Assembly: GCA_035477215.1 (NCBI GenBank)
Contig: DATIKU010000003.1
Span: forward strand, 1 to 62,136
Direction of reading: 5' to 3'
DNA: 62,136 nucleotides
DNA from: Spirochaetota bacterium
GTDB lineage: Bacteria; Spirochaetota; UBA4802; UBA5368
Below, piece after piece: positions 34,044 through 43,620 of this stretch. Positions within the stretch are counted from its first letter, which is position 1. Each line of letters starts with the position of its first letter. The position numbers and the translations under genes were made by a program. The notes beneath the pieces were generated by a model that saw nothing but the letters and a program-made list of their open reading frames with translations, had not been told where the DNA came from and did no database searches.

Positions 34044-36578
34044 CTAAAAACGGTAGTCCCCTATCCCGAACTGGAAGGTGAAATCCCCCATGGTATCGAA
34101 GTATCCTTTGTCCTGCCCGACCCACACGAGTTTGCGCCCGAACCAGAAGCGCAGCGGCATCATGGGAATCTGGATCTTGAACCCGAAACCGTACGAATAC
34201 TTGAAGTAAGACATGAGGTTGATATCTTCGATATCGCGTATATCGTGCAGCAGTCCCGCCGCCTTGTCCTCGTTGATGGTCTCGAGGTTGCTGGTTCCCC
34301 GGTTCTGCTCCCAGAATTTGTCCGCCCACAGCGAGCCCGCATCGAAGAAGAACGCCAGCCACAGCATCTGGGGATGAATCGGCACCCGGAACTCCGCTCC
34401 GTAGAGGATACGATGATACATCCCTATGCGCCATGAGCTCGGCAGCTCCAGGTCGAAGTATTCCCATCCCCTGAGCGTCTCGGGGCCTCCGATATACAGC
34501 CTGTCCTCGGACTCCAGCCATTCGTTGCTTTCCCGCGACTGGAAACGGCCGACCGCGCCTCTGGCCAGGGGAGGCGCGAGGAAGGTGGCGTTGCCCCGGA
34601 ACTCAAAAACGCACGGATGCGTTTTTAAAAACGGCAGGTTGAACGGCGAGTAATACAGGTACGCCTCGGGCGAATACTTTATATAATGGTCATCTCCATG
34701 AAGGATGTTTCCCCCGGTAAAGCCGACCGACATCTCAACGCGCGACCCCCGGGTGGGATTCATGTAGTTGTCCTTGGAATCGCGGTAGGTGTACAGGGTG
34801 ATCGTCCTCTTCTCCTGAAACCCCAGCGATTCCTCTATGAAAACCTCGTCGCTCGCGTTGCCCGACGGGTCGATAATGCCCTTGAAAACATGCGACCATA
34901 CGCTGCCGACGCCGTAATAATACCAGAACCGGTAACTGAGACCCAGGCTGTACCCCACCGATTGTTTCTGGTACTCGGCCTGATCGTCGGAGTTGGGGAA
35001 CATCGAGCTGGTCTGGATGGTGTTGACCGTATAGAAGATTGACGCATTGAAACCGATCGGCTTGTCCATGAGCCATGGCTCGTTGAACGAAAGCGTAACC
35101 GAGCTTCTAAGGGGACCGTATTCAAACCGCAAGCCCACGCGCTGGCCGCTTCCCATCAGGTTGTTCTCTCCGATGTCGGCGAAGATGGAGAAACCGGAGG
35201 TGGTGCCGTAGCCGCCACCGAGCGAGATCGTGCCGGTGGGCTGTTCCTCGACGTCGACGATGAGGTTCATGTATCCCTCGCGGCTGCCCGGACGCACGTC
35301 GAAATTCACCTGTTTGAAGAACCCCAGGTTGAATATCTTTTCGCGCGAAACCTGCATTTTATACGAATTGAAGAGCTCTCCTTCCTTGACCAGCAGTTCG
35401 CGACGGATGACCTTCTCCTTCGTCTTGACGTTTCCCTTGACGAAAATATTCTCTATATAGGCCTGACTGCCTTCCTCTATCTCGAAATCTATCCGCACGA
35501 ACTTTCTTTTTTCGGCACGTCCCTTCACCACAACATCACGCTCCTCCACCGTACGCTTGGGCACCACGCGCGCGAAGATATACCCCTTCGAAGCGTACGT
35601 GAAGCTGATCATCTGGCGGTCTCTCTGGAACTTGGTATCGTTGAATATCTCGCCTTCCCTGGTCTGCTCGAACTGCGACTCGAGCACCTTGCTCTCGACG
35701 ATCTGGTTGCCCGCGATGGTATAGCGGTTGAAATAGTAGCGCTCACCCTCGGCCAGCTTGATTGTGATGAATATCACCCTCTTTTCCTTTTTCCGGGGGT
35801 CCTTCCATTCATACTCGACCCTGTCCTCCAGGATCTGCGCGTCGAGGTAACCCTCCTCCCTGTAGAGGGCCAGGATCTTCGTCTTGTCCTGCTCGTATAT
35901 GTCCTTCTTGAAATCGCCGTCTTTAAAGAGGCCGTCCTCCTCGCTTTCCATCACCTTTTTCAGCGTCTTCGCGGGGATCTTCCTGGCCCCGAGGATTGCG
36001 ATTTTTTCTATCTTGATTTCCTCGCCCTCGTCGATGATGAACAGAACCTCGACGGAATTGGGGTCGTCCTTGTACTGGCGTGTGCGGTATTCAATCACCG
36101 CGTTGAACAGCCCCTCACCATCGTATTTTTTCCGCAGTGACTTGACGGCTTTTTCGAGTCTGTCTATCCGAAGCGGCTCGCCTTCCTTTATTCCCACGAC
36201 CTCCGACAGTTCCGTGTCATAAAGCTTCTCCACGCCGCGGAAGGTGATCTGCCTCACCATGGGGCGCTCCTTGCAGACGAAGCGCAGTCGCACGCCGTCA
36301 TCGAACTCCTGTATCTCCACCTGAACGTTCTCGAACTGGCCGGCCTTGAACACCGCCCTGATGTCCTCACGGACCTCCGCCCCTTTGAGCGGAAAGCCGA
36401 CGTCGCTGACAAGCACCTCGTAGAGGTCCTCATTGTCCACATTCTTGAGTCCGACAAACTCAATCTTGCGAATTATCTTCCCCTCGTATTTGGAAGGCTG
36501 TGAAAATACGCTATGGAGCATTAATACGGAAGCGCAGACGACCCCCGCCGCCGCTAAAACAATCAGTGCTTTTCTCAT
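34044..36578 (-). CDS. bamA: Outer-membrane protein assembly factor BamA
   Basis: An 844-aa Omp85 protein that folds beta-barrel proteins into the outer membrane. The signal peptide is residues about 1-26. POTRA domains occupy about residues 35-450 (the first opens with RKIEFVGLKNV), and the 16-strand barrel follows from GTISLGGGYGTTSG. The loop-6 motif usually written VRGF is GGPETLRGW here, with the key Arg kept. The C-terminal strand ends in Phe (FQFGIGDYRF), as required for recognition. The length is typical. It sits between exbD and the OmpH-like gene, with only one base between its stop and the next ATG. Confidence 0.96.
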   Translation of the reverse strand: MRKALIVLAAAGVVCASVLMLHSVFSQPSKYEGKIIRKIEFVGLKNVDNEDLYEVLVSDVGFPLKGAEVREDIRAVFKAGQFENVQVEIQEFDDGVRLRFVCKERPMVRQITFRGVEKLYDTELSEVVGIKEGEPLRIDRLEKAVKSLRKKYDGEGLFNAVIEYRTRQYKDDPNSVEVLFIIDEGEEIKIEKIAILGARKIPAKTLKKVMESEEDGLFKDGDFKKDIYEQDKTKILALYREEGYLDAQILEDRVEYEWKDPRKKEKRVIFITIKLAEGERYYFNRYTIAGNQIVESKVLESQFEQTREGEIFNDTKFQRDRQMISFTYASKGYIFARVVPKRTVEERDVVVKGRAEKRKFVRIDFEIEEGSQAYIENIFVKGNVKTKEKVIRRELLVKEGELFNSYKMQVSREKIFNLGFFKQVNFDVRPGSREGYMNLIVDVEEQPTGTISLGGGYGTTSGFSIFADIGENNLMGSGQRVGLRFEYGPLRSSVTLSFNEPWLMDKPIGFNASIFYTVNTIQTSSMFPNSDDQAEYQKQSVGYSLGLSYRFWYYYGVGSVWSHVFKGIIDPSGNASDEVFIEESLGFQEKRTITLYTYRDSKDNYMNPTRGSRVEMSVGFTGGNILHGDDHYIKYSPEAYLYYSPFNLPFLKTHPCVFEFRGNATFLAPPLARGAVGRFQSRESNEWLESEDRLYIGGPETLRGWEYFDLELPSSWRIGMYHRILYGAEFRVPIHPQMLWLAFFFDAGSLWADKFWEQNRGTSNLETINEDKAAGLLHDIRDIEDINLMSYFKYSYGFGFKIQIPMMPLRFWFGRKLVWVGQDKGYFDTMGDFTFQFGIGDYRF

Positions 36579-36742
36579 CTGCTGACGCTTACCGTTCCCA
36601 CCATTATATGCAATAATTCCCGCTTCCGGAAAAAAAGATTCCGGATTTCAGGTCTCTTTATCTTTCATAATCCGTAATGTCAACAAAATAGAGTCGTTTT
36701 ACGCTTTGAATAAATCGACGCCCATACGGGCCGGTGGGGCCT

Positions 36743-37147
36743 TCAATCGGCCGACCGCGTCGTCGCCAGCGTAAACTTCGGGATGCCGGCACGGTTGAGG
36801 CGGTCCATCACCCTGACAATCGTCTCATAATTGGTCATCTTGTCGCCTCGAATCACCACCGCCCCGTCCTTTACGCTCTCCTTCCTTTTTTTCAGCTCGT
36901 CGAGAAGTATATCCATCCGAACATTGACATCGTTCAGATAGACCTCGTTCTTTTCGCTGATGGTGATCACCAGGTCGCCCGAACGCTGGGCGCCGGCCTG
37001 TACCGCCCGCGGCAGATGCACGGTTATGGCCGAGACATTTCCGATACTGTATGACACCATAAAAAAAAGGATCAGATTGAAGGAAAGGTCAATCAGCGGG
37101 GTGATATCGATCGACGTCCTTCGCTGAAACCGCGATTTAAAATTCAA
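36743..37147 (-). CDS. exbD: ExbD/TolR-family energy transducer
   Basis: A 134-aa inner-membrane protein with one N-terminal helix and a periplasmic domain. It shows the family hallmark SIDITPLIDLSFNLILFF, where the Asp in PLID faces the ExbB channel, followed by the domain with KMTNYETIVRVMDRL. With ExbB it converts proton motive force into work at the outer membrane. The frame is open to an ATG at 37195 inside exbB, but TTG 37147 is preferred: it has GAGG 8 bases upstream and yields the usual LNFKSRFQRR start. No tonB gene is in the window. Confidence 0.9.
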   Translation of the reverse strand: MNFKSRFQRRTSIDITPLIDLSFNLILFFMVSYSIGNVSAITVHLPRAVQAGAQRSGDLVITISEKNEVYLNDVNVRMDILLDELKKRKESVKDGAVVIRGDKMTNYETIVRVMDRLNRAGIPKFTLATTRSAD

Positions 37148-37157
37148 GCCCACGGCC

Positions 37158-37775
37158 TCACTGCTCCCCGTGGTCCGCAAGGGCGTTCGCGACATGTTCG
37201 AGGTCCTTTACGAAACCGTCGACCCGCGATACCATGTAATTATAGAATATCCAAGCGGGGATGGCGACGATCAGGCCAAGCGCCGTGGTGATAAGTGCCT
37301 CGGCTATGCCCCTGGCGAGCAGATCGTGGGCGAACTGCCCCTCCCTGGTAAGGCCGCTGAACGATTTCATCATGCCGGTGACCGTCCCCAGCAGGCCGAA
37401 CATGGGAGTAATGGTCGCAATGGTCGACAGGGTGCCCAGATGACGCTCTATCTTGCGGATGGCCCCGGAAGAGAGATCCGCTATGATCCTGGGGCCGGCA
37501 CCATTACCCGGAAGCGAGGAAAGGAAACCGTCTATGACCTCCGAGATCGGACCCGGGTAGCGCGCCACCAGGGCGCGGGCCTCCTGCGTTTTACCGGCAC
37601 GGACGCCCTCGAGACAGCCGGCGACAACAAGCCGGTAGTCATGGCTTATCCTCCGGAAGAATACGACGCGTTCGATGATGATCGCCACCCCTACGATTGA
37701 GCATAAAAAGATCGGGGCGAGCATCACCCATGTCGGTACGGCATCGAATACGGAGAGGTAAATATTAGTGCTCAT
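37158..37775 (-). CDS. exbB: ExbB/TolQ-family proton channel protein
   Basis: A 205-aa protein with three membrane helices in the MotA/TolQ/ExbB arrangement. The first helix is near residues 15-35, and the pair near 110-180 contains the family segment TIATITPMFGLLGTVTGMM. With ExbD it forms the proton-driven motor. ATG 37775 has GAGG at good distance. It lies 9 bases after the beta-barrel protein gene and just before exbD. This linkage suggests that the barrel is a TonB-dependent receptor energised by this pair, or that the pair serves several receptors including the btuB-like gene at 60314. Confidence 0.92.
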   Translation of the reverse strand: MSTNIYLSVFDAVPTWVMLAPIFLCSIVGVAIIIERVVFFRRISHDYRLVVAGCLEGVRAGKTQEARALVARYPGPISEVIDGFLSSLPGNGAGPRIIADLSSGAIRKIERHLGTLSTIATITPMFGLLGTVTGMMKSFSGLTREGQFAHDLLARGIAEALITTALGLIVAIPAWIFYNYMVSRVDGFVKDLEHVANALADHGEQ

Positions 37776-37784
37776 GATGTTTCC

Positions 37785-39242
37785 TCAAATAAGAATGCGG
37801 AGCCCTCCCAGGAACGTTATTCCCGGTTCCGGGTAGCCCTCGCGGAGGTTGTACCTGGCGTTGTACAGGTTCTCAACTCTGACGTAGGCATAGAAGCTCT
37901 CCAGCATCCGCCGCTGAAGGCCGAGCACACCGATAACCGCGCCCGAAATCTCCCCGTCGCCGTCGGGATCGGCGTACACCTTGCCCGCCAGCTTGTTGCT
38001 CCATTCAAAACGCCATATCTTTCCATTGTATTTTACCGCGCTGCCGAAGTTCTGGCGCGGGCGATAGGTGATATGTTCGGAAGCGATGAAGTAATTGTAC
38101 TCATAGCGCAGCGATATCTCGAGCACCTCTTCGAAAAGGAGGAACCTGGAATCGACATGCGAGGCGCAGGTGGTCGCCTCGATGGTCTCGGCGCTCAGCA
38201 CGTCCCCGGGGGTTACGGTATAATAATTATAGAAGTTGTTGTTGTTCTCAACGACGACCCCCGCCTTTATGCTGACGATGTCGTTGACGCGCACCTCCAG
38301 GCGCGCGTCACCATGATGCACACGCCCGGGAGGGAGATCGTAGGTCGGCATGATATATTTCTGCTCAAGATAAAACTCCTCGGGCCTGAAGGGGATAAGG
38401 TCGCACCGGTAGAGGAGCGAAAACGTAGTGTACTGAAAACCCTTCAGCGTTACGCCTACCACCGGAAACGCCAGCGGCTTTTCGTCCCGGTTGACATCGA
38501 CGTTGACGCCGAAACTGAGGCCTATATTCGGAGTGATGTTGAAGTCGTCGATGAGCTCGCCGCTGAAGTAACGGTCGGAGGGAATGTCCCCCTGGTAGAA
38601 ATAGTGCCCCCCCAGGACGTTGCCGCGGATCCTGTTCGACGCCGACCAGATGTATTCGCCGCCGATCTCCGTGGTGACGTGGTTGAGCCTGCTGCGCTCG
38701 GACCCATCCGCCGCTATGGCGTTAAGCCGGTGCCGGTATTCCGCGCCGCCGACCGTTATATATCCCTCGAACGAACTGGTCAGCTTGGCAATGTTCTTGA
38801 TCGACATGCGCGCCTTGTCCTTTTCCTCGCGCGAGTACGTCGGGTTATCGAACATGCCGCGAGAATCATTGTTCACCTCGGCCTCGAGAATCGATTTCAA
38901 CGAGTCCGTGGGGTTGAAATTACCGGTGTAGCCGATCCTGTTCTCGTTAAAGCTTGAATTCTCGAAAAGGCTGCCGTTGTAACCGAAATCGTTCGAGCGC
39001 TTGAAATAGGAGCTGAGGAGGTAGACCGAATTCTCCTGTTCGTGGGAGAGGTTGATCGTCGAGAGCATGTTGTTGTACTGGCCATAGACGACCTGCATAT
39101 CGATATTGACATTGCGGGAGTGGTCGTTTTTCGGTTCAACGACCGGAGCTACCGCCGCTGGATCGTTTGCCGGGGTCTGGGAAAACCCGGCCGCGCACAG
39201 GAAGAAGAGAAAGATCGCTCCCGCCGTTGATTTCAGCCTCAT
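37785..39242 (-). CDS. Outer-membrane beta-barrel protein, TonB-receptor-like, no plug visible
   Basis: A 485-aa exported protein. A signal peptide (residues 1-22) is followed by about 20 alternating amphipathic strands with many aromatic residues. The C-terminal part (YVRVENLYNARYNLREGYP, then GITFLGGLRI) is the classic end of TonB-dependent receptors. However, no plug domain (TonB box, VxxxLxxxPG..IRG) is present before the barrel, and the protein is shorter than usual receptors. It may be a plug-less barrel or a porin related to them. Immediate linkage to exbB and exbD (9 bases) argues that the barrel works with TonB-type energy or arose from a receptor. Confidence 0.75.
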   Translation of the reverse strand: MRLKSTAGAIFLFFLCAAGFSQTPANDPAAVAPVVEPKNDHSRNVNIDMQVVYGQYNNMLSTINLSHEQENSVYLLSSYFKRSNDFGYNGSLFENSSFNENRIGYTGNFNPTDSLKSILEAEVNNDSRGMFDNPTYSREEKDKARMSIKNIAKLTSSFEGYITVGGAEYRHRLNAIAADGSERSRLNHVTTEIGGEYIWSASNRIRGNVLGGHYFYQGDIPSDRYFSGELIDDFNITPNIGLSFGVNVDVNRDEKPLAFPVVGVTLKGFQYTTFSLLYRCDLIPFRPEEFYLEQKYIMPTYDLPPGRVHHGDARLEVRVNDIVSIKAGVVVENNNNFYNYYTVTPGDVLSAETIEATTCASHVDSRFLLFEEVLEISLRYEYNYFIASEHITYRPRQNFGSAVKYNGKIWRFEWSNKLAGKVYADPDGDGEISGAVIGVLGLQRRMLESFYAYVRVENLYNARYNLREGYPEPGITFLGGLRILI

Positions 39243-39289
39243 GATCGAACCCGGTGGTGGAGGAATTATGGCGGCGGGGGTGCGTTAAT

Positions 39290-39430
39290 CTACATCTGGT
39301 CGCGCCGTACCGCCCGCCTGCATTTCCGGCAGGCCACAGACTCCTGCGGCGTGCCGAAATCGACTAATACATTGATCACATAACCACAGCCGCATCTGTA
39401 GGTAAAGGATTTTATCGAGCCGCTCGTCAT
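39290..39430 (-). CDS. 46-residue zinc-ribbon-like protein
   Basis: A short ORF of 47 codons including stop. The product starts MTSGSIKSFTYRCGCGYV and carries a second Cys pair (ACRKC) 20 residues later, forming a likely Cys4 zinc ribbon of the rubredoxin/zinc-ribbon knuckle kind, then an Arg-rich tail. A ribosome site (AGGAG, about 8 bases upstream) supports translation from ATG 39430. Its role is unknown. It lies between metK and the barrel gene on the same strand. Confidence 0.7.
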   Translation of the reverse strand: MTSGSIKSFTYRCGCGYVINVLVDFGTPQESVACRKCRRAVRRDQM

Positions 39431-39605
39431 GGTCCACTCTCCTGTCTGGCACGGATCGCAGGTTATTGTTACACAACAGCCGTACCAGGAACTTAAAAAA
39501 CCCGGTATTTCCGGTTTTCCTGTACCCCCGATAATTATCGGACCACGGAAAGATGAAGGCGAGGATTATATCCCCGCCCCCGATTTCGCGATACCCCGTC
39601 AGGGG

Positions 39606-40760
39606 CTATTTCAGCGCGGCGACCCTGTCGGTCTTTTCCCAGGTAAACTCGGGTTCCCGTCTTCCGAAATGGCCGTATGCCGCGGTAAGGCGGTAAATCG
39701 GCCGCAGGAGGTCGAGCGAATTGATGATGCTCGCTGGCTTGAGGTCGAAGGTTTTCCGGACGCGTTTGGTGATCTCCTCGTCCGAGATTTTCCCGGTGCC
39801 GAAAGTCTCCACCATTACCGAAACCGGTTCGGCCACGCCGATCGCGTAGGCGATCTGCACCTCGCATCGGTGCGCGAGGCCCGCGGCCACCACGTTTTTG
39901 GCGATATAACGTCCCATATAGGCCGCCGATCTGTCCACCTTCGAGGGATCTTTTCCGGAGAACGCGCCGCCACCATGGCGTCCCATACCGCCATAGGTGT
40001 CTACGATGATCTTGCGCCCTGTAAGCCCGGTGTCGCCGTGCGGACCGCCGACGACGAAGCGCCCGGTGGGATTGACGAATATCTTGGTGTCTTTGTCGAT
40101 AAGGCTGTCGGGTATGACTTTTTTTATAACGGCCTCGATCATGGCCTGACGAATCGTTTCGTAATCGACTTCGGGTGAATGCTGGGTCGAGAGGACCACC
40201 GCGTCGATCATGGCGGGTTTTCCATCGACATAGCGCACCGTAACCTGGGACTTGGAATCCGGCCTCACAAATTTAAGCTCTCCGCTCTTGCGGCATTCGG
40301 CCAGCTTCTTCACCAGGCGGTTCGCGTACCATATCGGCATGGGCATGAGGTCCTCGGTCTCTGCGACGGCGTAGCCGAACATCATCCCCTGGTCGCCCGC
40401 GCCCTGTTCCTTGAACAGCCCCTGCCCCTCGGTGACGCCCTGCGAAATGTCGGGCGACTGTGAATGCACGTATACGTCGACCTGGCAGTTGCCGGTATCG
40501 AAGCCTATTTCCGGATCGGTGTACCCAATTTCCTCTATTACGTTAAGCGCGACCTTTTTATAATCGACCGTGGTCTTCGAGGTTATTTCGCCCGATACGA
40601 CGATCCTGTTGGTGGTAACGAGGGTCTCGCAGGCGACCCGCGAAAACTTGTCACCCCCGAGGTGTGCGTCGAGCACCGCGTCCGATATCTGATCCGAACA
40701 CTTGTCCGGGTGCCCCTCGGAAACGGACTCCGAAGTAAAAAGATAGCTCTTTCCCGCCAT
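39606..40760 (-). CDS. metK: S-adenosylmethionine synthetase
   Basis: A 384-aa enzyme making S-adenosylmethionine from methionine and ATP, acting as a tetramer. Family motifs include [11 protein letters not shown] at the start, GEITSK, the [12 protein letters not shown] hexapeptide region and the Gly/Ala-rich [19 protein letters not shown] 40760 is chosen because MetK starts [13 protein letters not shown] and GGGGAT lies just upstream. The longer open frame adds 23 unrelated residues. No SAM riboswitch could be found in the short leader. A possible hairpin follows the gene (around 39551-39572). Confidence 0.96.
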   Translation of the reverse strand: MAGKSYLFTSESVSEGHPDKCSDQISDAVLDAHLGGDKFSRVACETLVTTNRIVVSGEITSKTTVDYKKVALNVIEEIGYTDPEIGFDTGNCQVDVYVHSQSPDISQGVTEGQGLFKEQGAGDQGMMFGYAVAETEDLMPMPIWYANRLVKKLAECRKSGELKFVRPDSKSQVTVRYVDGKPAMIDAVVLSTQHSPEVDYETIRQAMIEAVIKKVIPDSLIDKDTKIFVNPTGRFVVGGPHGDTGLTGRKIIVDTYGGMGRHGGGAFSGKDPSKVDRSAAYMGRYIAKNVVAAGLAHRCEVQIAYAIGVAEPVSVMVETFGTGKISDEEITKRVRKTFDLKPASIINSLDLLRPIYRLTAAYGHFGRREPEFTWEKTDRVAALK

Positions 40761-40873
40761 GGTAATCCCCTTTAATTGATAATCATAAAAGAACGGAACC
40801 CGCGACCCGCCGCAGGCTCCATCGTGCAAACTTGTATTTCAGCGCCCTGTTGGAGGGCCGTGCACCCTGCCCT

Positions 40874-41065
40874 TTATTTCTTCCAGTGAATGCATTCGGC
40901 GGGACAGCTGTCGATAACATCTTGAATCTTGTCCTCGGACGCGCCCGTCGGATTATGCACGATGCCGACGCCGTCGGACGTCATCTCGAAAACCTCGGGC
41001 AACGTATCAACACAAAGCTCACACCCGGTGCACTCACTTTCATCGACGTACACTTCTTTGGCCAT
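40874..41065 (-). CDS. Single-cluster ferredoxin
   Basis: A 63-aa acidic protein with the [4Fe-4S] pattern CxxCxxC (CTGCELC) near residues 13-19 and the fourth Cys in CPAEC near the C-terminus. Only one complete cluster motif is present, as in the small Thermotoga/Desulfovibrio-type ferredoxins. It would carry electrons for redox enzymes, and a partner is not identified. The ribosome site AAGGAGGT, 5 bases before ATG, is excellent. It stands between secG and metK on the same strand. Confidence 0.92.
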   Translation of the reverse strand: MAKEVYVDESECTGCELCVDTLPEVFEMTSDGVGIVHNPTGASEDKIQDVIDSCPAECIHWKK

Positions 41066-41131
41066 ACCGACCTCCTTAGACTGATATCGTTTTAACGCAC
41101 TATAGCACTTTTGGCGCCCGGAGTGCCTTAC

Positions 41132-41473
41132 TTATTTCTTTTCAGGCGTCTCGGCCGGGGCGGCCGGAGTCGAAGCTTTCATCTCTATAATGCCGGGGGT
41201 CTCGGCGCCTTCGTCGAGAAGGTCCTTTTCGATGGCCTTGTCGCGATACGACTCGAGGATCGCCAGTCCGAGCGACCCTGTCATGAAAATCGCGACCATA
41301 ACGGCCGTAGCCTTGGTAATGACGTCGGCCGTCGACGAACCGAAAGCCGACTGGCTGGACCCGCCGAGGATCCCCATGCCGGCGCTTTTGTCCGACTGCA
41401 GGAGGATAATAATGACAAGAAGTACGCAGAGTACCGCGAACGATACCGTTCCTATGGTTATCAGTACGCCCAT
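41132..41473 (-). CDS. secG: Protein translocase subunit SecG
   Basis: A 113-aa membrane protein of the SecYEG channel. Two helices (about residues 3-25 and 55-75) flank the conserved cytoplasmic loop, with ILLQSDKSAGMGILGGSSQS characteristic of SecG. The C-terminal 30 residues are a Pro/Ala/Glu extension. ATG 41473 has GAGGTGA at good spacing. It follows gapA and tpiA, the classic place of secG in many bacteria, although 226 bases separate it from tpiA. Confidence 0.93.
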   Translation of the reverse strand: MGVLITIGTVSFAVLCVLLVIIILLQSDKSAGMGILGGSSQSAFGSSTADVITKATAVMVAIFMTGSLGLAILESYRDKAIEKDLLDEGAETPGIIEMKASTPAAPAETPEKK

Positions 41474-41699
41474 ATAAATTCACCTCAGGTTTAATGCGGC
41501 CGTGTCTCCGGCGTTCACCCTTTACGACACGGCCCCACGGATGTAAAGGATTTTTCCACGCCTTCCGGGATTATTTAACACCCGATACATAAAGCGCTTT
41601 TGGGGGAAGGCGCTAACGAAAAGACGGCGCGGGGAGTCGAGAAAACCCGATAAGCCCCTTAAAGGACTCCCTTCGCACGGGCACCCGCCACCAAAGCGC
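41474..41699 (-). other. secG-tpiA intergenic region with inverted repeat
   Basis: No gene. It contains an inverted repeat, GGCCGTGTC at 41498-41506 and GACACGGCC at 41526-41534 (9 perfect pairs, 19-base loop). The repeat is not followed by a T-run on either strand. It may be a processing site between tpiA and secG on the minus-strand message, or a cruciform. Confidence 0.4.
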
Positions 41700-42455
41700 C
41701 TACTTGACGCGCGCGATTTCGAGAAACGAAGCGGCCTTGAGCGAGGCCCCGCCTACCAGCGCGCCGTCGATGTCATCCATGGCGTAAAGCCCGGCTATGT
41801 TGTCGGGCTTTACCGAACCGCCGTACAGGATCGGCATGTCGGCGGCGACGGCCTCGCCGAACTTCCCGGCGACGACGCTTCGGATATACCGGTGCATGGA
41901 CTGGGCGATATCGGGTGTGGCGACCTTCCCGGTGCCGATCGCCCATACCGGTTCGTAGGCGATGACGACCGAGGCGGCCTCGTCCTTCGAGAGGCCCTCG
42001 AAGGCCCTTTCGGTCTGTACGCGCACCACGTCTTCGGAGCGGCCCGACTCGCGCTCCTCCAGAAGCTCGCCGACGCACACCATGGGAAAAAGCCCTTCGG
42101 CGAGCGCGGCGCGCAGCTTCTTTCGCACGTCGTCGTCGGTCTCATGGAAAACCTGACGCCGCTCCGAGTGGCCGATGAGTATCCAGCTCGCTCCCGCGTT
42201 TTTCACCATGGCCGGCGAGATCTCCCCGGTGAAGGCCCCCTCCCTCTCGAAATACATGTTCTGCGCGCCCGCCATAACGGCGCTTCCCGCGCAGAGGGCC
42301 GCAACCTCCCGCAAATGCACCGCGGGCGCAAAGACGATCACCCCGCGCCCGGGCGACTCATTGAGTCCCTCGATTATTCCGCGCACGAGGGCGAGCGCCT
42401 CCCCGAGCATGGTGTACATCTTCCAGTTTCCGGCGAAAATCTTTTTTCGTGCCAT
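41700..42455 (-). CDS. tpiA: Triosephosphate isomerase
   Basis: A 251-aa glycolytic TIM-barrel enzyme that interconverts dihydroxyacetone phosphate and glyceraldehyde 3-phosphate. The catalytic residues are present: Lys in GNWKMY, His in IGHSERR and Glu in AYEPVWAIGTG. The phosphate loop YGGSVKPDN lies near residue 212. The length is normal. It directly follows gapA (21 bases apart). The phosphoglycerate kinase gene, usually between gapA and tpiA, is absent. Confidence 0.97.
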   Translation of the reverse strand: MARKKIFAGNWKMYTMLGEALALVRGIIEGLNESPGRGVIVFAPAVHLREVAALCAGSAVMAGAQNMYFEREGAFTGEISPAMVKNAGASWILIGHSERRQVFHETDDDVRKKLRAALAEGLFPMVCVGELLEERESGRSEDVVRVQTERAFEGLSKDEAASVVIAYEPVWAIGTGKVATPDIAQSMHRYIRSVVAGKFGEAVAADMPILYGGSVKPDNIAGLYAMDDIDGALVGGASLKAASFLEIARVK

Positions 42456-42476
42456 GGGTGTACCGGGCCCCCGCTT

Positions 42477-43487
42477 CTATTTCATCACGTACTTCACGAG
42501 ATCGACCACCCGCTTCGAATAGCCCCACTCGTTGTCGTACCACGAAAGCACCTTCACCAGGGTGCCGTCGACCGTGAAAATCGACTGACCGTCCACGATC
42601 GAGGAGTGCGGATTGCCCAGGAAATCAACCGACACCAGCGGCTCCATGCAGACATCGAGGTAACCCTTCAGCTTGCCGCCGGCCGCCGCTTTGAGCGCGG
42701 CGAGCACATCCTCTTTCGATGTCGACTTCCTGACCGTGCAGACAAAGTCCACCAGCGATACGTTGGGGGTTGGCACGCGGACGGCGAGGCCGTCGAGCTT
42801 GCCCTTGAGCTCGGGGATGACGAGCGTCACCGCCTTCGCCGCGCCCGTGGTGGTGGGAATCATCGACAGTGCGGCCGCGCGCGCCCTGCGCAGGTCATTG
42901 TGCGGAAAGTCGAGAATGCGCTGATCGTTGGTGTATGAGTGTATGGTGGTCATCAGGCCCTTCTCGATACCGAAGGAGTCATGAAGCACCTTGACCACGG
43001 GGGCGAGACAGTTGGTGGTGCAGGACGCATTGGATATGACGTGATGCTCCGCGGCCTTGTACTTGTCCTCGTTAACCCCGAGCACAATGGTGATGTCCTC
43101 ACCCTTCGCCGGCGCGGTGATGATGACCTTTTTTGCCCCGGCCTCCATATGCGCCACGGCCTTCGCCTTCTCGGTAAACCTGCCGGTCGATTCTATCACC
43201 ACCTCGACACCGTCCGCCTTCCATGGCAGAAGCCCTGGCTCCTTCTCGGAATGGATGCGTATCTTTTTCCCGTCAACTATGATCTCGTTTTCGGTATGCG
43301 AAACCCCTCCTTTAAAAATGCCGAAGACCGAATCATACTTGAAGAGGTGCGCGAGCGTGGCGGCGTCGGTCAGGTCGTTGATTCCCGCTACCTCGATGTC
43401 GCCGTAAAGCTCCTTCTCCTGCATGATGATGCGCAGGATATTTCTGCCGATTCTTCCAAAACCGTTTATGCCTATTTTTACGCTCAT
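42477..43487 (-). CDS. gapA: Glyceraldehyde-3-phosphate dehydrogenase
   Basis: A 336-aa enzyme of glycolysis. The NAD-binding start [13 protein letters not shown], the active-site [12 protein letters not shown] (Cys near residue 152) and the late WYDNEWGYS are all intact. ATG 43487 is chosen: GAGGGTGA lies directly upstream, and the GTG at 43490 would add only one residue. Residues after the Rossmann fold suggest NAD rather than NADP use, but this cannot be proven here. It is first in the gapA-tpiA(-secG) group. Confidence 0.97.
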   Translation of the reverse strand: MSVKIGINGFGRIGRNILRIIMQEKELYGDIEVAGINDLTDAATLAHLFKYDSVFGIFKGGVSHTENEIIVDGKKIRIHSEKEPGLLPWKADGVEVVIESTGRFTEKAKAVAHMEAGAKKVIITAPAKGEDITIVLGVNEDKYKAAEHHVISNASCTTNCLAPVVKVLHDSFGIEKGLMTTIHSYTNDQRILDFPHNDLRRARAAALSMIPTTTGAAKAVTLVIPELKGKLDGLAVRVPTPNVSLVDFVCTVRKSTSKEDVLAALKAAAGGKLKGYLDVCMEPLVSVDFLGNPHSSIVDGQSIFTVDGTLVKVLSWYDNEWGYSKRVVDLVKYVMK

Positions 43488-43620
43488 CACTTCACCCTCT
43501 GATTAGTTTATTATCGCCTCGGGACACGGGGCAAGCGCCTTCACAACGCCGTACCGACCATCCGATAACGCGGACACCGCGAAGCGAACTTCAAAACAGT
43601 ATTATTGACGGGACGGCATG

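Noticed and set aside
40761-40873. SAM riboswitch before metK
   Set aside because: The leader between ferredoxin and metK is only about 110 bases and shows none of the conserved SAM aptamer segments.
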